Positions 1 to 6,943 of a stretch of DNA of 13,571 bases are shown here, piece by piece. The notes beneath the pieces are model-generated. The model saw only the letters and a list, made by a program, of their open reading frames with translations. It had not been told where the DNA came from and did not search any database. The position numbers and the translations under genes are program-made. This DNA comes from Methanobacteriota archaeon (lineage in GTDB: Archaea; Halobacteriota; Methanosarcinia; Methanosarcinales; Methanosarcinaceae): contig JAUPKV010000127.1 in assembly GCA_030837265.1 (NCBI GenBank), forward strand, positions 1 through 13,571. The letters run 5' to 3'. How positions within the stretch are numbered: position 1 is the first letter of the stretch; every line of letters starts with the position of its first letter.

Positions 1-1161
1 CGTGTATTTCGATACGAAGGCTCTGCCTTTCCAGCCGATCATTTCCTCTTTTGAGTCGAGTTTTATCACTTCGCAAACCCTATGCAGCTCATGAGAACGC
101 TGCACCGGAAGTCGGGAATCAAGGTTACGGAAGGAAGAGGCTTTCGTGTGTGGCCGAGGAGAATAACGGGAAATATTTACCTTTTCAGGGCGGTACTTTT
201 TTATCCATTCGACAGTTTCTCTGAAATCTTCTTCAGTCTCTCCGCAAAAGCCAACGATTATATCGGTAAATAGGGAAAGGTCAGAGAAACGGGAACGGAA
301 TTTGGTAATGATAATGTCCACATCCTCCATTTTATGCAGGCGGTTCATCCTTTTAAGTACGCTGTGAGAAGCAGACTGGATAGGAAGGTGAAGCAGTTTG
401 AATATTTTATCAGAATCAAAAGCATCTACAAGGTCATCGAGAATCGGTAAAACTGAAAAAGGGTTCATCATCCCGACCCTGACTTTAAAGTCCCCGGGGA
501 TTTCCGAGACCATGCAAAGGAGTTCGGGGAGTTTGAAGCCCGTATCCATACCGTACTGACTGTCGTCCTGGGAAGTAAGCCAGATTTCCCTGCAGCCATC
601 GGCAACTGCAGAACGGATATCTTTAAGAATTTCATCAGGCGAGAAGGAGTGGAGTTTGCCTCTTGCATGCTTTACAATACAGTAGGAGCAAGCGAAGTTG
701 CACCCCTGTGAAATCTGGCAGATATGAATATTGGGATTGGAGCGTTCACGCGGAACATTCAGAAAACCAGTGGGTTCAACAGAATGGATTTCGAGCCGAT
801 CTCCCGGATCTTGAGTTTTCCTCTGCTCGATTAAGGATAGAAGGTCTCCAAGACGGGAAACTGAATTTATACCCAGAATATGGGTTTCCGGATTTGCATG
901 AAGAATGTCTTCTAACTGAACTTCAGGCATGCAGCCGGAAACAATAACGTCCACGTTTTTTTCGCCCATCGTGCGAATTTTATGGAGAATCTTCTGCTCT
1001 GTTGTATATTTAACTGTACAGGAATTGCAGATATAGACTTCTGCCTGGTCGGCAGAAGGAGGATCCAGCAATTGGTGCCCTAAATTCTTTGCAGCAGCTC
1101 TCATGACTTCGGCTGATGCCTGGCTTGCGGAACAACCGAAACTTTCAAAGTACACCTTCAT
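1..1161 (-). CDS. tRNA t6A37 methylthiotransferase (archaeal MiaB/CDKAL1-like radical SAM), 3' end missing
   Basis: This enzyme would add a methylthio group to C2 of N6-threonylcarbamoyladenosine at tRNA position 37, in the cytoplasm. I translated the minus strand from the ATG at 1161: the frame stays open for 387 codons and runs off the window start. The N-terminal MTTase domain has the three expected cluster cysteines, C10 (in FGCSASQASAE), C48 (in CNSCTVK) and C77 (in SGCMPE). The radical SAM CxxxCxxC motif is at C154, C158 and C161 (GCNFACSYC). The family is usually a little over 400 residues, so only the C-terminal TRAM RNA-binding domain is largely missing. GCSASQ and CTVK point to the eukaryote/archaeal branch rather than MiaB. 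The bacterial symbol mtaB is avoided because in methanogens it denotes a methanol methyltransferase. The gene lies 70 nt downstream of glpX on the same strand. That gap is T-rich on the coding strand and no strong Shine-Dalgarno precedes the ATG, so co-transcription is uncertain. Confidence 0.9.
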   Translation of the reverse strand, partial: MKVYFESFGCSASQASAEVMRAAAKNLGHQLLDPPSADQAEVYICNSCTVKYTTEQKILHKIRTMGEKNVDVIVSGCMPEVQLEDILHANPETHILGINSVSRLGDLLSLIEQRKTQDPGDRLEIHSVEPTGFLNVPRERSNPNIHICQISQGCNFACSYCIVKHARGKLHSFSPDEILKDIRSAVADGCREIWLTSQDDSQYGMDTGFKLPELLCMVSEIPGDFKVRVGMMNPFSVLPILDDLVDAFDSDKIFKLLHLPIQSASHSVLKRMNRLHKMEDVDIIITKFRSRFSDLSLFTDIIVGFCGETEEDFRETVEWIKKYRPEKVNISRYSPRPHTKASSFRNLDSRLPVQRSHELHRVCEVIKLDSKEEMIGWKGRAFVSKYT

Positions 1162-1231
1162 ATTTAACTCGAGCTCTAATTTGTTATATTTGGCCGTGTT
1201 TCAGAAAAGAGTGTTAATAAATAAAAAGGTT

Positions 1232-2293
1232 TTACAGGTAGAGAGGTGTCTCCTGTTTATCCTTTATATAAATACTATCTGAGAACCTTACAGCTCCGGA
1301 TGCTCCCATTGAGATGGTATGCACTCTGGCATCTCCGGCGCCGAAGAGGCTTACTTCACGCAGGAAATAACCAGGAGTAACAGCTGTAGCCGAGAAAATT
1401 ACGTCCTTGCCTGGAACAAGTTTATCGGTATCAAGAACATCATTAAACTTCTCCATGGAAATTCCCATCTTCTCAAGCCTTGGCATCTTTTCCTCGATTT
1501 CGTCATCTATTTCTTTCCTGTTTTTCCCATTTGCAACTGTTGGCAGGACAAGCCTTGCAAGGATTTTCCCACCGAGAATCTTAACAGCGGCGGCTGTCAA
1601 TACGGCTTCTCCCGAGCCTCCTGAGCCCATAACCACATGAATGCCTGATCCGCGAATTGAAGTTGAAACACCTGGCATAAGATCTCCGTCAGTGATCAGC
1701 CTTACCCGGGCTCCGGCTTCCCTAATCTCGGTTATCTTTTGAGCATGCCTTGGCCTATCAAGAATTACAACTACAAGCTCTTCAATATTCCTTCCCAGGG
1801 CTTTTGCAACAATTTCAAGGTTGTGCTTAACAGGAGCGTCAAGATCAATCCTTTCGTTTGGGTGATCTGTCTCATAACGTACCACATCCGGACCGACTAC
1901 TATTTTGTCCATATATATATCGGGGCCGTGAAAAATTCCGCCTCTTTCAGCCATGGCCATCACTGCAACAGAACCGTGACACCCGTCGGCGCAAAGGTTT
2001 GTTCCCTCCAATGGATCGACTGCGATATCTACTTCCAGGTCACCCTTTCCTGTTCCTACCTGCTCCCCAATAAAGAGCATGGGAGCTTCATCCCTCTCTC
2101 CTTCTCCTATCTTGATTATGCCTTTCATATCAAGTTTGTTTAGCATCCTCCTCATGGCAGCGACTGCTACTTGATCGGCAAATTTTTTATCCCCGCGTCC
2201 CATCTGGTAAGCTGCAGCTATTGCTGCCGTCTCAGTCACTCGAATAAGCTTGGGTAATAATTCGTACTCAATAGGTCCTGCAGAATCTATCAT
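1232..2293 (-). CDS. glpX: Fructose-1,6-bisphosphatase class II (GlpX)
   Basis: The product hydrolyses fructose 1,6-bisphosphate to fructose 6-phosphate and phosphate, the gluconeogenic step, in the cytosol. It is 353 residues, close to the usual GlpX length. Visible family signatures are GRGDKKFAD (D35 in the position of a metal-binding Asp), GEGERDEAPM (residues 63-71) and DPLEGTN (D93 and E96, the metal and phosphate site). These are followed by a GlpX-like C-terminal half with VMGSGGSGEAVL. The start at 2293 gives MIDSAGPIEYELLPKLIRVTE, which matches typical GlpX N-termini. The frame is open upstream to a stop, but I saw no better start codon there. The ribosome-binding site is weak (AGAAGA). 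It is divergent from the beta-helix gene at 2598, and the shared region carries a 20-bp tandem repeat next to a TATA-like element. Many archaea use the unrelated bifunctional FBP aldolase/phosphatase, so this may be one of two FBPase systems in the organism. Confidence 0.93.
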   Translation of the reverse strand: MIDSAGPIEYELLPKLIRVTETAAIAAAYQMGRGDKKFADQVAVAAMRRMLNKLDMKGIIKIGEGERDEAPMLFIGEQVGTGKGDLEVDIAVDPLEGTNLCADGCHGSVAVMAMAERGGIFHGPDIYMDKIVVGPDVVRYETDHPNERIDLDAPVKHNLEIVAKALGRNIEELVVVILDRPRHAQKITEIREAGARVRLITDGDLMPGVSTSIRGSGIHVVMGSGGSGEAVLTAAAVKILGGKILARLVLPTVANGKNRKEIDDEIEEKMPRLEKMGISMEKFNDVLDTDKLVPGKDVIFSATAVTPGYFLREVSLFGAGDARVHTISMGASGAVRFSDSIYIKDKQETPLYL

Positions 2294-2380
2294 TTCTTCT
2301 ACTGTCTTTGGATGAGGTATGAGATCAACTCCAATTTCTACTTTTTTAATAAACTTTTTTTCAATTTATTACTTTCCCTT

Positions 2381-2390
2381 CTATATTAAG
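2381..2390 (-). promoter_or_regulatory. Candidate TATA box for glpX
   Basis: Read on the minus strand, this is CTTAATATAG, about 90 nt upstream of the glpX start. It would put transcription start near 2355-2360, with a leader of about 60 nt. A second TATA-like stretch on the same strand (around 2342-2354, TTTATTAAAA) would give a shorter leader, so the choice is uncertain. The 20-bp tandem repeat begins at the upstream edge of this element. Confidence 0.4.
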
Positions 2391-2427
2391 TACTTATTAA
2401 TTGATACAAGTACTCATTTATTGATAC
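2388..2427. repeat. 20-bp tandem repeat, two copies, in the divergent promoter region
   Basis: Positions 2388-2407 and 2408-2427 are adjacent 20-bp units that differ at only two positions (18 of 20 identical). Both start with AAGTACT and end with ATTGATAC. A 20-bp period is close to two DNA helical turns, so two protein dimers could bind the same face. The repeat abuts the likely glpX TATA box, and a 12-bp palindrome (AACTATATAGTT, 2444-2455) follows. This fits an operator for glpX, for the divergent surface-protein gene, or for both. No known regulator motif was recognised. Confidence 0.7.
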
Positions 2428-2528
2428 TCAACCGAAAAAGCTAAACTATATAGTTAATTTGAGGGAGCTCGCATCGACAAATGAGTGTCTATATTTTTAT
2501 GTCTTTATTTTGATATTTTCCTAATCCA

Positions 2529-2541
2529 ATATATTTATATC
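2529..2541 (+). promoter_or_regulatory. Candidate TATA box for the first beta-helix gene
   Basis: The run ATATATTTATATC resembles an archaeal TATA box. Transcription would begin around 2560-2567, leaving a leader of about 30-50 nt depending on which start codon is used. It is placed from sequence likeness and distance only. Confidence 0.5.
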
Positions 2542-2597
2542 ATTTAATGTTTAAATTCAAGTCCATTAATAAAAACTATAATAATAATTTATATTAA

Positions 2598-4583
2598 ATG
2601 TGGGGGATTTATATAAAAAGATTTATCACTTTAGCGTTTGCCTTCCTTATTCTTGTATTAGGATCAACTAACGGGACTGCAGCCCGAATTTCCGTTCATC
2701 AAGGCGGATCGATACAAACAGCAATTAACAGTGCAAGTCCGGGAGATGAGATAGTACTAAGTCCCGGAAATTATACGGAGAACATCGTGATTACGAAGGA
2801 CAATCTGGTAGTCAGGTCAGAGTCCGGGAATCCTGAAGATACGTTTGTTACTGCAAATAACAACGCTACGGATATTTTCCATGTGGAAGCGGATAATGTA
2901 ACAATTAAGGGGCTTGGTATTACCGGAGTGGGTCTTGAGAAAGGAGGAGTCTATCTTCTCGGGTCCAACAACTGTACAATAGAGAACAATAAATTCTATG
3001 ATGATTCCATTGGATTATTTTTAAAGAATTCCATATATAATTCTATTCTCAATAATACGATAACGAATGGTAGGAGAGCAATTAATTTCGAGAGATCCAG
3101 TAATAACTTTATACAGAACAATGATATTTCAAGCCAGAGATTTGGAATTTATTTCACAAATTCCGAACACAACAAGCTTTCAGGGAATAAATTAACTAAT
3201 AACTCTAACCATGGAATTGTTCTGGAATATTCAAAGAACAATAGTCTGGAAAACAATTCAGCAATTTCAAATGGAGACTATGGTATCTATTTAGTTAGTT
3301 CTACTGATAATAGCTTAACTGGAAATACAGCAGATTCAAATCTCCTCTTTGGCTTCTCTTTAGTGGATTCGAGTAATAACAGTTTAATAAATAATAAAGC
3401 TGCCAATAATAATAGAGGTATTCTCCTGCTAAGATCCGGTGAAAGCGAACTTAGTGGTAATAATATCTCAGATAACGAATACGGTATCCGGGTCTCATCC
3501 TCCGGAAATAGCAATATCTCAGGAAATAAAGTTTCGAACAATAATCTATCAGGGATTTCGGTATTCAGTTCCACAGACTGTACCATAAATGGGAATATGC
3601 TGGTGAACAATACTGTTGGCATAGGTTTAGTTTCCTCAAATAATAGTAAAGTCCTTGGAAATGATCTTCGTGAAGGGGGACGGGGCGTTAGTTTGCAGGA
3701 CTCAGGCAACAATATGTTTTCTGATAACAGCGCTTCAAAGAATAACTACGGAGCCTATTTGATTCGCTCGGACTTAAATACTTTCTCGGGTAATAGTATT
3801 AATTCAAGTGCAAGCCATGGTGTAGTCCTGATCAATTCCAGTCTCAACAATTTTACAGGCACTGATGTAAGCTCGAATGAAGGCTATGGTTTCTATCTGA
3901 CTAACTCGAGCAGCAATACCCTGAATAATAATACAGTTTCCGGTAACGTTAGAGGGGTTTATCTTATACAATCCAGCATGAATGCGCTCGTAAACGATAT
4001 TATTATGGACAACAGAGAATATGGGTACTTGCTTTCTTTTTCTAAGGATAATGTGCTTTCGGGAAATCAGGTTTCTAATAGTGGTAGGGGTATTGACCTG
4101 AGTACTTCCGAAGGTAATAAAATTTCAGGAAATAGTTTCGTTTCTAACAGCATCTCTGGCATTTTCATAAGTTCTACGAGCAACAATAATATTGTTTTCA
4201 ACAACTACCTGAATAACATGTATAATGCAGATATTAAAGAGGGCGGTGTCGGGAATGTTTTCAATACAAACAAGACTGCAGGTCCTAACATAGTCGGTGG
4301 GCCATATTTAGGAGGTAACTTGTGGGCAAAACCTGACGGTACAGGATTTTCACAAACTGCACCTGATGCAGATGGTGACGGCATCGCTGACGCAATGTAC
4401 AGTTTTTCAGGTAATGCGAGTACGGATTTCCTACCTCTGGTAGAAAGCAACAAATCAAAGCTGGATACGGCACCTGTAAGCGGGCTCGATATCAGTAGAA
4501 TGAATACCAGCAATACACAAACTAATGAAACACAATTGTCTGCAGGTGGAATGGAAACAAAACTAAATGAAGAAATTGAATAA
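2598..4583 (+). CDS. Secreted NosD/CASH-type right-handed beta-helix protein, 19 coils
   Basis: This is a secreted cell-surface protein of unknown ligand, 661 residues from the ATG at 2598. It has a hydrophobic signal peptide (about residues 8-28, ending GTAA), then a beta-helix cap (SIQTAINSASPGDEIVLSPGNYTENI). About 19 consecutive 22/23-residue coils follow (roughly residues 120-545), each built as xGIxL..S..N.(L/I)SGN...SN. The C-terminal cap is NIVGGPYLGGNLWAKPDG with a possible calcium loop DADGDGIAD, then a Ser/Thr/Asn-rich tail. I see no C-terminal membrane segment and no PGF-CTERM anchor. NxS/T sequons are very dense. The true start may be the ATA at 2613: GGGGG lies inside the ORF 6 nt before it, and starting there gives a classic signal peptide, (M)KRFITLAF, aligned with the paralogue at 4862. 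The protein is related to NosD by fold, but nothing links it to copper or nitrous oxide. A structural surface or carbohydrate-binding role is inference. Confidence 0.9.
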   Translation: MWGIYIKRFITLAFAFLILVLGSTNGTAARISVHQGGSIQTAINSASPGDEIVLSPGNYTENIVITKDNLVVRSESGNPEDTFVTANNNATDIFHVEADNVTIKGLGITGVGLEKGGVYLLGSNNCTIENNKFYDDSIGLFLKNSIYNSILNNTITNGRRAINFERSSNNFIQNNDISSQRFGIYFTNSEHNKLSGNKLTNNSNHGIVLEYSKNNSLENNSAISNGDYGIYLVSSTDNSLTGNTADSNLLFGFSLVDSSNNSLINNKAANNNRGILLLRSGESELSGNNISDNEYGIRVSSSGNSNISGNKVSNNNLSGISVFSSTDCTINGNMLVNNTVGIGLVSSNNSKVLGNDLREGGRGVSLQDSGNNMFSDNSASKNNYGAYLIRSDLNTFSGNSINSSASHGVVLINSSLNNFTGTDVSSNEGYGFYLTNSSSNTLNNNTVSGNVRGVYLIQSSMNALVNDIIMDNREYGYLLSFSKDNVLSGNQVSNSGRGIDLSTSEGNKISGNSFVSNSISGIFISSTSNNNIVFNNYLNNMYNADIKEGGVGNVFNTNKTAGPNIVGGPYLGGNLWAKPDGTGFSQTAPDADGDGIADAMYSFSGNASTDFLPLVESNKSKLDTAPVSGLDISRMNTSNTQTNETQLSAGGMETKLNEEIE

Positions 4584-4620
4584 AAAAGTGAATACAATAA
4601 CCTGATAACTCATTAAAAGG

Positions 4621-4671
4621 AAACTGGTAATTTAGGATGGAAATTCATTTCTTCGTCCTATTCTCCAGTTT
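4621..4671 (+). terminator. Imperfect hairpin after the first beta-helix gene
   Basis: The arms AAACTGG (4621-4627) and CCAGTTT (4665-4671) pair perfectly. Inside them AGGA (4634-4637) pairs with TCCT (4656-4659) and GAAAT (4640-4644) with ATTTC (4647-4651). A T-rich run follows (TTTTAATATATTAATAT). The position, 38 nt after the stop codon, suits a terminator or a 3'-end processing element. Archaeal terminators do not need hairpins, so the role is inferred. Confidence 0.55.
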
Positions 4672-4704
4672 TAATATATTAATATAATAAAGTATGTCAT
4701 TATG

Positions 4705-4719
4705 AAATATATTATAAAT
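4705..4719 (+). promoter_or_regulatory. TATA-like element upstream of the second beta-helix gene (distal)
   Basis: The stretch AAATATATTATAAAT is a good match to an archaeal TATA box, but it would leave a leader of about 120 nt. A second candidate, TATTATAAAAA at about 4796-4806, would give a leader of about 30 nt and is the simpler choice for the gene at 4862. The 278-nt gap and the hairpin suggest that this gene has its own promoter rather than relying on read-through. Confidence 0.35.
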
Positions 4720-4851
4720 GCTTTTAAGACTGTAGCTGTATTTTCAAGTAATAGTAACCTGTCTCTATTTTTATCTAATTCGAAGAATTAAATTCTATTA
4801 TAAAAACGTTTTCTTCCGATTAATCTAGAAATAATTAGAATTTGCTTATAC

Positions 4852-4855
4852 GGGG
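4852..4855 (+). promoter_or_regulatory. G-run ribosome-binding site of the second beta-helix gene
   Basis: GGGG followed by ATTTAA (6 nt) and then the ATG at 4862. This short purine run is the only Shine-Dalgarno-like element here. It matters because the same G-run with 6-nt spacing precedes an in-frame ATA, not ATG, in the genes annotated at 2598 and 6944. Confidence 0.6.
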
Positions 4856-4861
4856 ATTTAA

Positions 4862-6346
4862 ATGAACAGATTAACCAGCCTGCTTATGGCTATATTTGTT
4901 TTCACATTATGCACTGGAACTGGAACAGCTGAAATTATTGTACAGCCAGGGGATTCAATACAAACTGCAGTGAATAATGCAACAGGTTCGGGCGATTTAA
5001 TAATTGTAAAACCTGGAGTCTATTCTGAAAATATAGTAATAAGTATGCCGAATCTGGTGATTAAATCAGAGTCCGGAGATCCCGAGAATACGGTAATTAT
5101 GTCCAGGAAAGCAGATTCAAACGTGTTCTATACGGAAGCAAATAATACGACAATAAGCGGGTTCGGAATTAAATCCGGCGAGCATAGCGATGTAACAGGC
5201 ATCCATCTTGCCAGGAATAGCAACTGCAATATTAATAATAACAGTCTTTCATACGACACTATAGGGCTATCTATAAGTGATTCGAATAATAACAATATCT
5301 CGGACAACAGGATAAAATCGAACATAAACGATGGCATTGATCTTTTGCGATCTGATAATAACACAATCTTAAACAATATTATAAATTTTAACAATCATGG
5401 AATTGTTCTGGTGAACGCAAGTGGTAACAATCTAACATATAATCAGTTAATCTCAAATACAGGTTTTGGTTTTTACCTGAGGAATTCAAGCAGCAATAAC
5501 CTTAATATTAATATTGCAACAGGGAACTATAGAGGAATTTATTTATTAAGTTCGAATTCGAGTAAGATATTAAGCAATTTTGTCTCGGAGAACAGCAACT
5601 ACGGTATTTTGATTTCTCATTCGAATAACAATACTATCTCCCGGAATACGGCTAATCGAACCACTCGGGGTATTCATCTGGATTCCTCTTCCAGCAACAA
5701 TGTCTCTGGAAACATTGCTGCTTCAAATAGTGTCTCTGGTTTTTATATGTGTAGAGCAAGCCACAGAAATTATTTTTACAATAACTATGCCAATAACCTA
5801 ATCAATGCGGATATTAACAATACTGACACTATATGGAATTTCTCAAAGACTGTAGGAGAAAACATTGTTGGCGGACCATATATAGGGGGCAATTTCTGGG
5901 CAAGCCCTCTGGGAGATGGTTTTTCACAAACAGCTCAGGATAAGGATGGAGACGGCATTGCAGATCTTCCATATACGTGGCCCACCGCAAACGGAACTAA
6001 TATTACTGACTCTCAGCCACTGGTAAGTGTATCTTATCCGCAGCCACCAATACTTCCCGCTGCAAACATCAATACAAATGTCACTGGTGGGACTGCACCT
6101 CTTGCCATACAATTTACCGATCTTTCCCAGAACTCATTAACAAGAAGCTGGGATATTGACGACGATGGAATTCCTGATAATAACCATGCGAGTTTTATGT
6201 ATTTGTATGAGCTTCCGGGGAACTATACCGTTACTCTGACATCAATTAATGAAAATGGGACTTCTTCTAAAACTCAGCAAATAAGCGTCGAATCACTGTA
6301 TAAGAACAAACCTCTTCCTGAAAATTTAGGGGATATTGTTGAGTAA
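4862..6346 (+). CDS. Secreted NosD/CASH-type beta-helix protein, 9 coils, with a C-terminal PKD domain
   Basis: This is a second secreted beta-helix protein, 494 residues, paralogous to the one ending at 4583. The signal peptide is residues 1-23, with likely cleavage GTA|EI. The cap IQTAVNNATGSGDLIIVKPGVYSENIVIS is followed by 9 coils of 22/23 residues (about 115-318). The C-terminal cap NIVGGPYIGGNFWASPLGDG ends in the possible calcium loop DKDGDGIAD. After it comes a PKD-like immunoglobulin-fold domain (about residues 398-480) with APLAIQFTDLS, SWDIDDDGIPDN and YELPGNYTVTLT. This domain is absent from the longer paralogue. The last six coils match the last six coils of that paralogue in order, in length and in diagnostic first residues (HG, FG/YG, RG, YG, RG, SG). 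No anchor is visible. The PKD domain suggests interaction with the envelope or other surface proteins, which is inference. Confidence 0.9.
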   Translation: MNRLTSLLMAIFVFTLCTGTGTAEIIVQPGDSIQTAVNNATGSGDLIIVKPGVYSENIVISMPNLVIKSESGDPENTVIMSRKADSNVFYTEANNTTISGFGIKSGEHSDVTGIHLARNSNCNINNNSLSYDTIGLSISDSNNNNISDNRIKSNINDGIDLLRSDNNTILNNIINFNNHGIVLVNASGNNLTYNQLISNTGFGFYLRNSSSNNLNINIATGNYRGIYLLSSNSSKILSNFVSENSNYGILISHSNNNTISRNTANRTTRGIHLDSSSSNNVSGNIAASNSVSGFYMCRASHRNYFYNNYANNLINADINNTDTIWNFSKTVGENIVGGPYIGGNFWASPLGDGFSQTAQDKDGDGIADLPYTWPTANGTNITDSQPLVSVSYPQPPILPAANINTNVTGGTAPLAIQFTDLSQNSLTRSWDIDDDGIPDNNHASFMYLYELPGNYTVTLTSINENGTSSKTQQISVESLYKNKPLPENLGDIVE

Positions 6347-6386
6347 AATAAATATATTATTAAATCTACTACGTATTGATTAAATT

Positions 6387-6809
6387 ATGACAGTTGGCGA
6401 TCTTCAGGAAATTATTTGTCCAAACCCGAAATGTGAATATTATCTCAGGGAAGACGGAAAAGCTATTATAAGACGCGGAAAATACAAGACCGGGCACCAG
6501 AGATATAACTGTAAGCATTGCGGAAGATTTTTTATGGATACGGTCGGGACAGCTATTTATAGAAAACACTTGTCCGGGGATGAAATAAGGCTGATATATC
6601 GACTTTATCTTGAAAAGAACGGGATACGAAGTATTGAACGGATAACAGGGCACCATAGAGATACAGTAAGTAACCTGATAAGGGATACAGTGAAAAATGA
6701 AAAAATGGAGGATTATCTGGTCAAACAGATTGGATTGACAGCTACTGAATGCGAGAAATTGTGGGCACTTTTGGAGAAAAAGAGAAACACTTCCCTGAAG
6801 TCAGCTTAA
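6387..6809 (+). CDS. Orphan IS1 InsA-like zinc-ribbon/helix-turn-helix protein
   Basis: This is a 140-residue DNA-binding protein resembling InsA, the N-terminal part of IS1 transposases. A four-cysteine zinc ribbon is visible at C11, C16, C42 and C45. It includes GKYKTGHQRYNCKHCGRFF, close in pattern to the GxxxxGxQRYxCxxC signature of InsA. An HTH segment follows at about residues 74-100 (RSIERITGHHRDTVSNLI). The C-terminus ECEKLWALLEKKRN looks like the opening of an IS1 catalytic domain, where an acidic D-E/Q-x-W motif would begin, but the protein stops there and no DDE domain follows in any frame. No recognisable insertion-sequence ends flank it. The gene starts 41 nt after the second beta-helix gene. 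A TATA-like ATATATTATTA at 6350-6360 would give a very short or leaderless transcript, and no Shine-Dalgarno is seen. It may be a domesticated regulator or a remnant of an IS1-family element. Confidence 0.8.
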   Translation: MTVGDLQEIICPNPKCEYYLREDGKAIIRRGKYKTGHQRYNCKHCGRFFMDTVGTAIYRKHLSGDEIRLIYRLYLEKNGIRSIERITGHHRDTVSNLIRDTVKNEKMEDYLVKQIGLTATECEKLWALLEKKRNTSLKSA

Positions 6810-6915
6810 TGCTTACGTTAGCAACTTTTACATTTCCGGCAGCCTTTTTTCCCGAATAGCTTAAGTTTCTTTTTAGCGATTTACCGATGTGGCACTTCTT
6901 TTCAATAAGCATTAA
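6806..6915. repeat. 10-bp perfect inverted repeat flanking the gap between the InsA-like and sulfur genes
   Basis: TTAATGCTTA at 6806-6815 and TAAGCATTAA at 6906-6915 are perfect inverted copies 90 bp apart. The first arm overlaps the stop codon of the InsA-like gene and the second lies about 30 nt before the next gene. The enclosed DNA contains T-runs (6845-6850 and 6872-6876) that could act as an archaeal terminator. The pair could form a long-range RNA stem, be a regulatory dyad, or be the trace of a lost small element. Confidence 0.5.
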
Positions 6916-6943
6916 AAGTATGCAGAACCATTTGATAACTTAG

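Noticed and set aside
82..947. Small reading frames over the first kilobase
   Set aside because: They are shadows of the minus-strand methylthiotransferase, whose frame is continuous and carries all expected cysteine motifs.
1319..2143. Plus-strand reading frames opposite glpX
   Set aside because: They lie within a well-supported GlpX gene on the other strand and show no family features.
2298..2365. Extension of GlpX upstream of 2293
   Set aside because: The frame is open back to a stop, but it has no ATG, GTG or TTG in frame and the family N-terminus is matched by the ATG at 2293.
2900..4230. Regularly spaced repeats of about 66-69 bp resembling a CRISPR array or minisatellite
   Set aside because: They are degenerate codons of 22/23-residue beta-helix coils within a continuous reading frame. 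No identical repeats with unique spacers exist.
2598..6346. Copper-binding NosD of a nitrous oxide reductase system
   Set aside because: The similarity is to the general beta-helix repeat. No nosZ, nosF, nosY or nosL-like gene is nearby.
6387..6943. A complete IS1-family insertion sequence
   Set aside because: Only the InsA-like part is present. No catalytic domain follows in any frame, and no terminal repeats with a target duplication were seen. The 6806/6906 inverted repeat does not enclose the gene.
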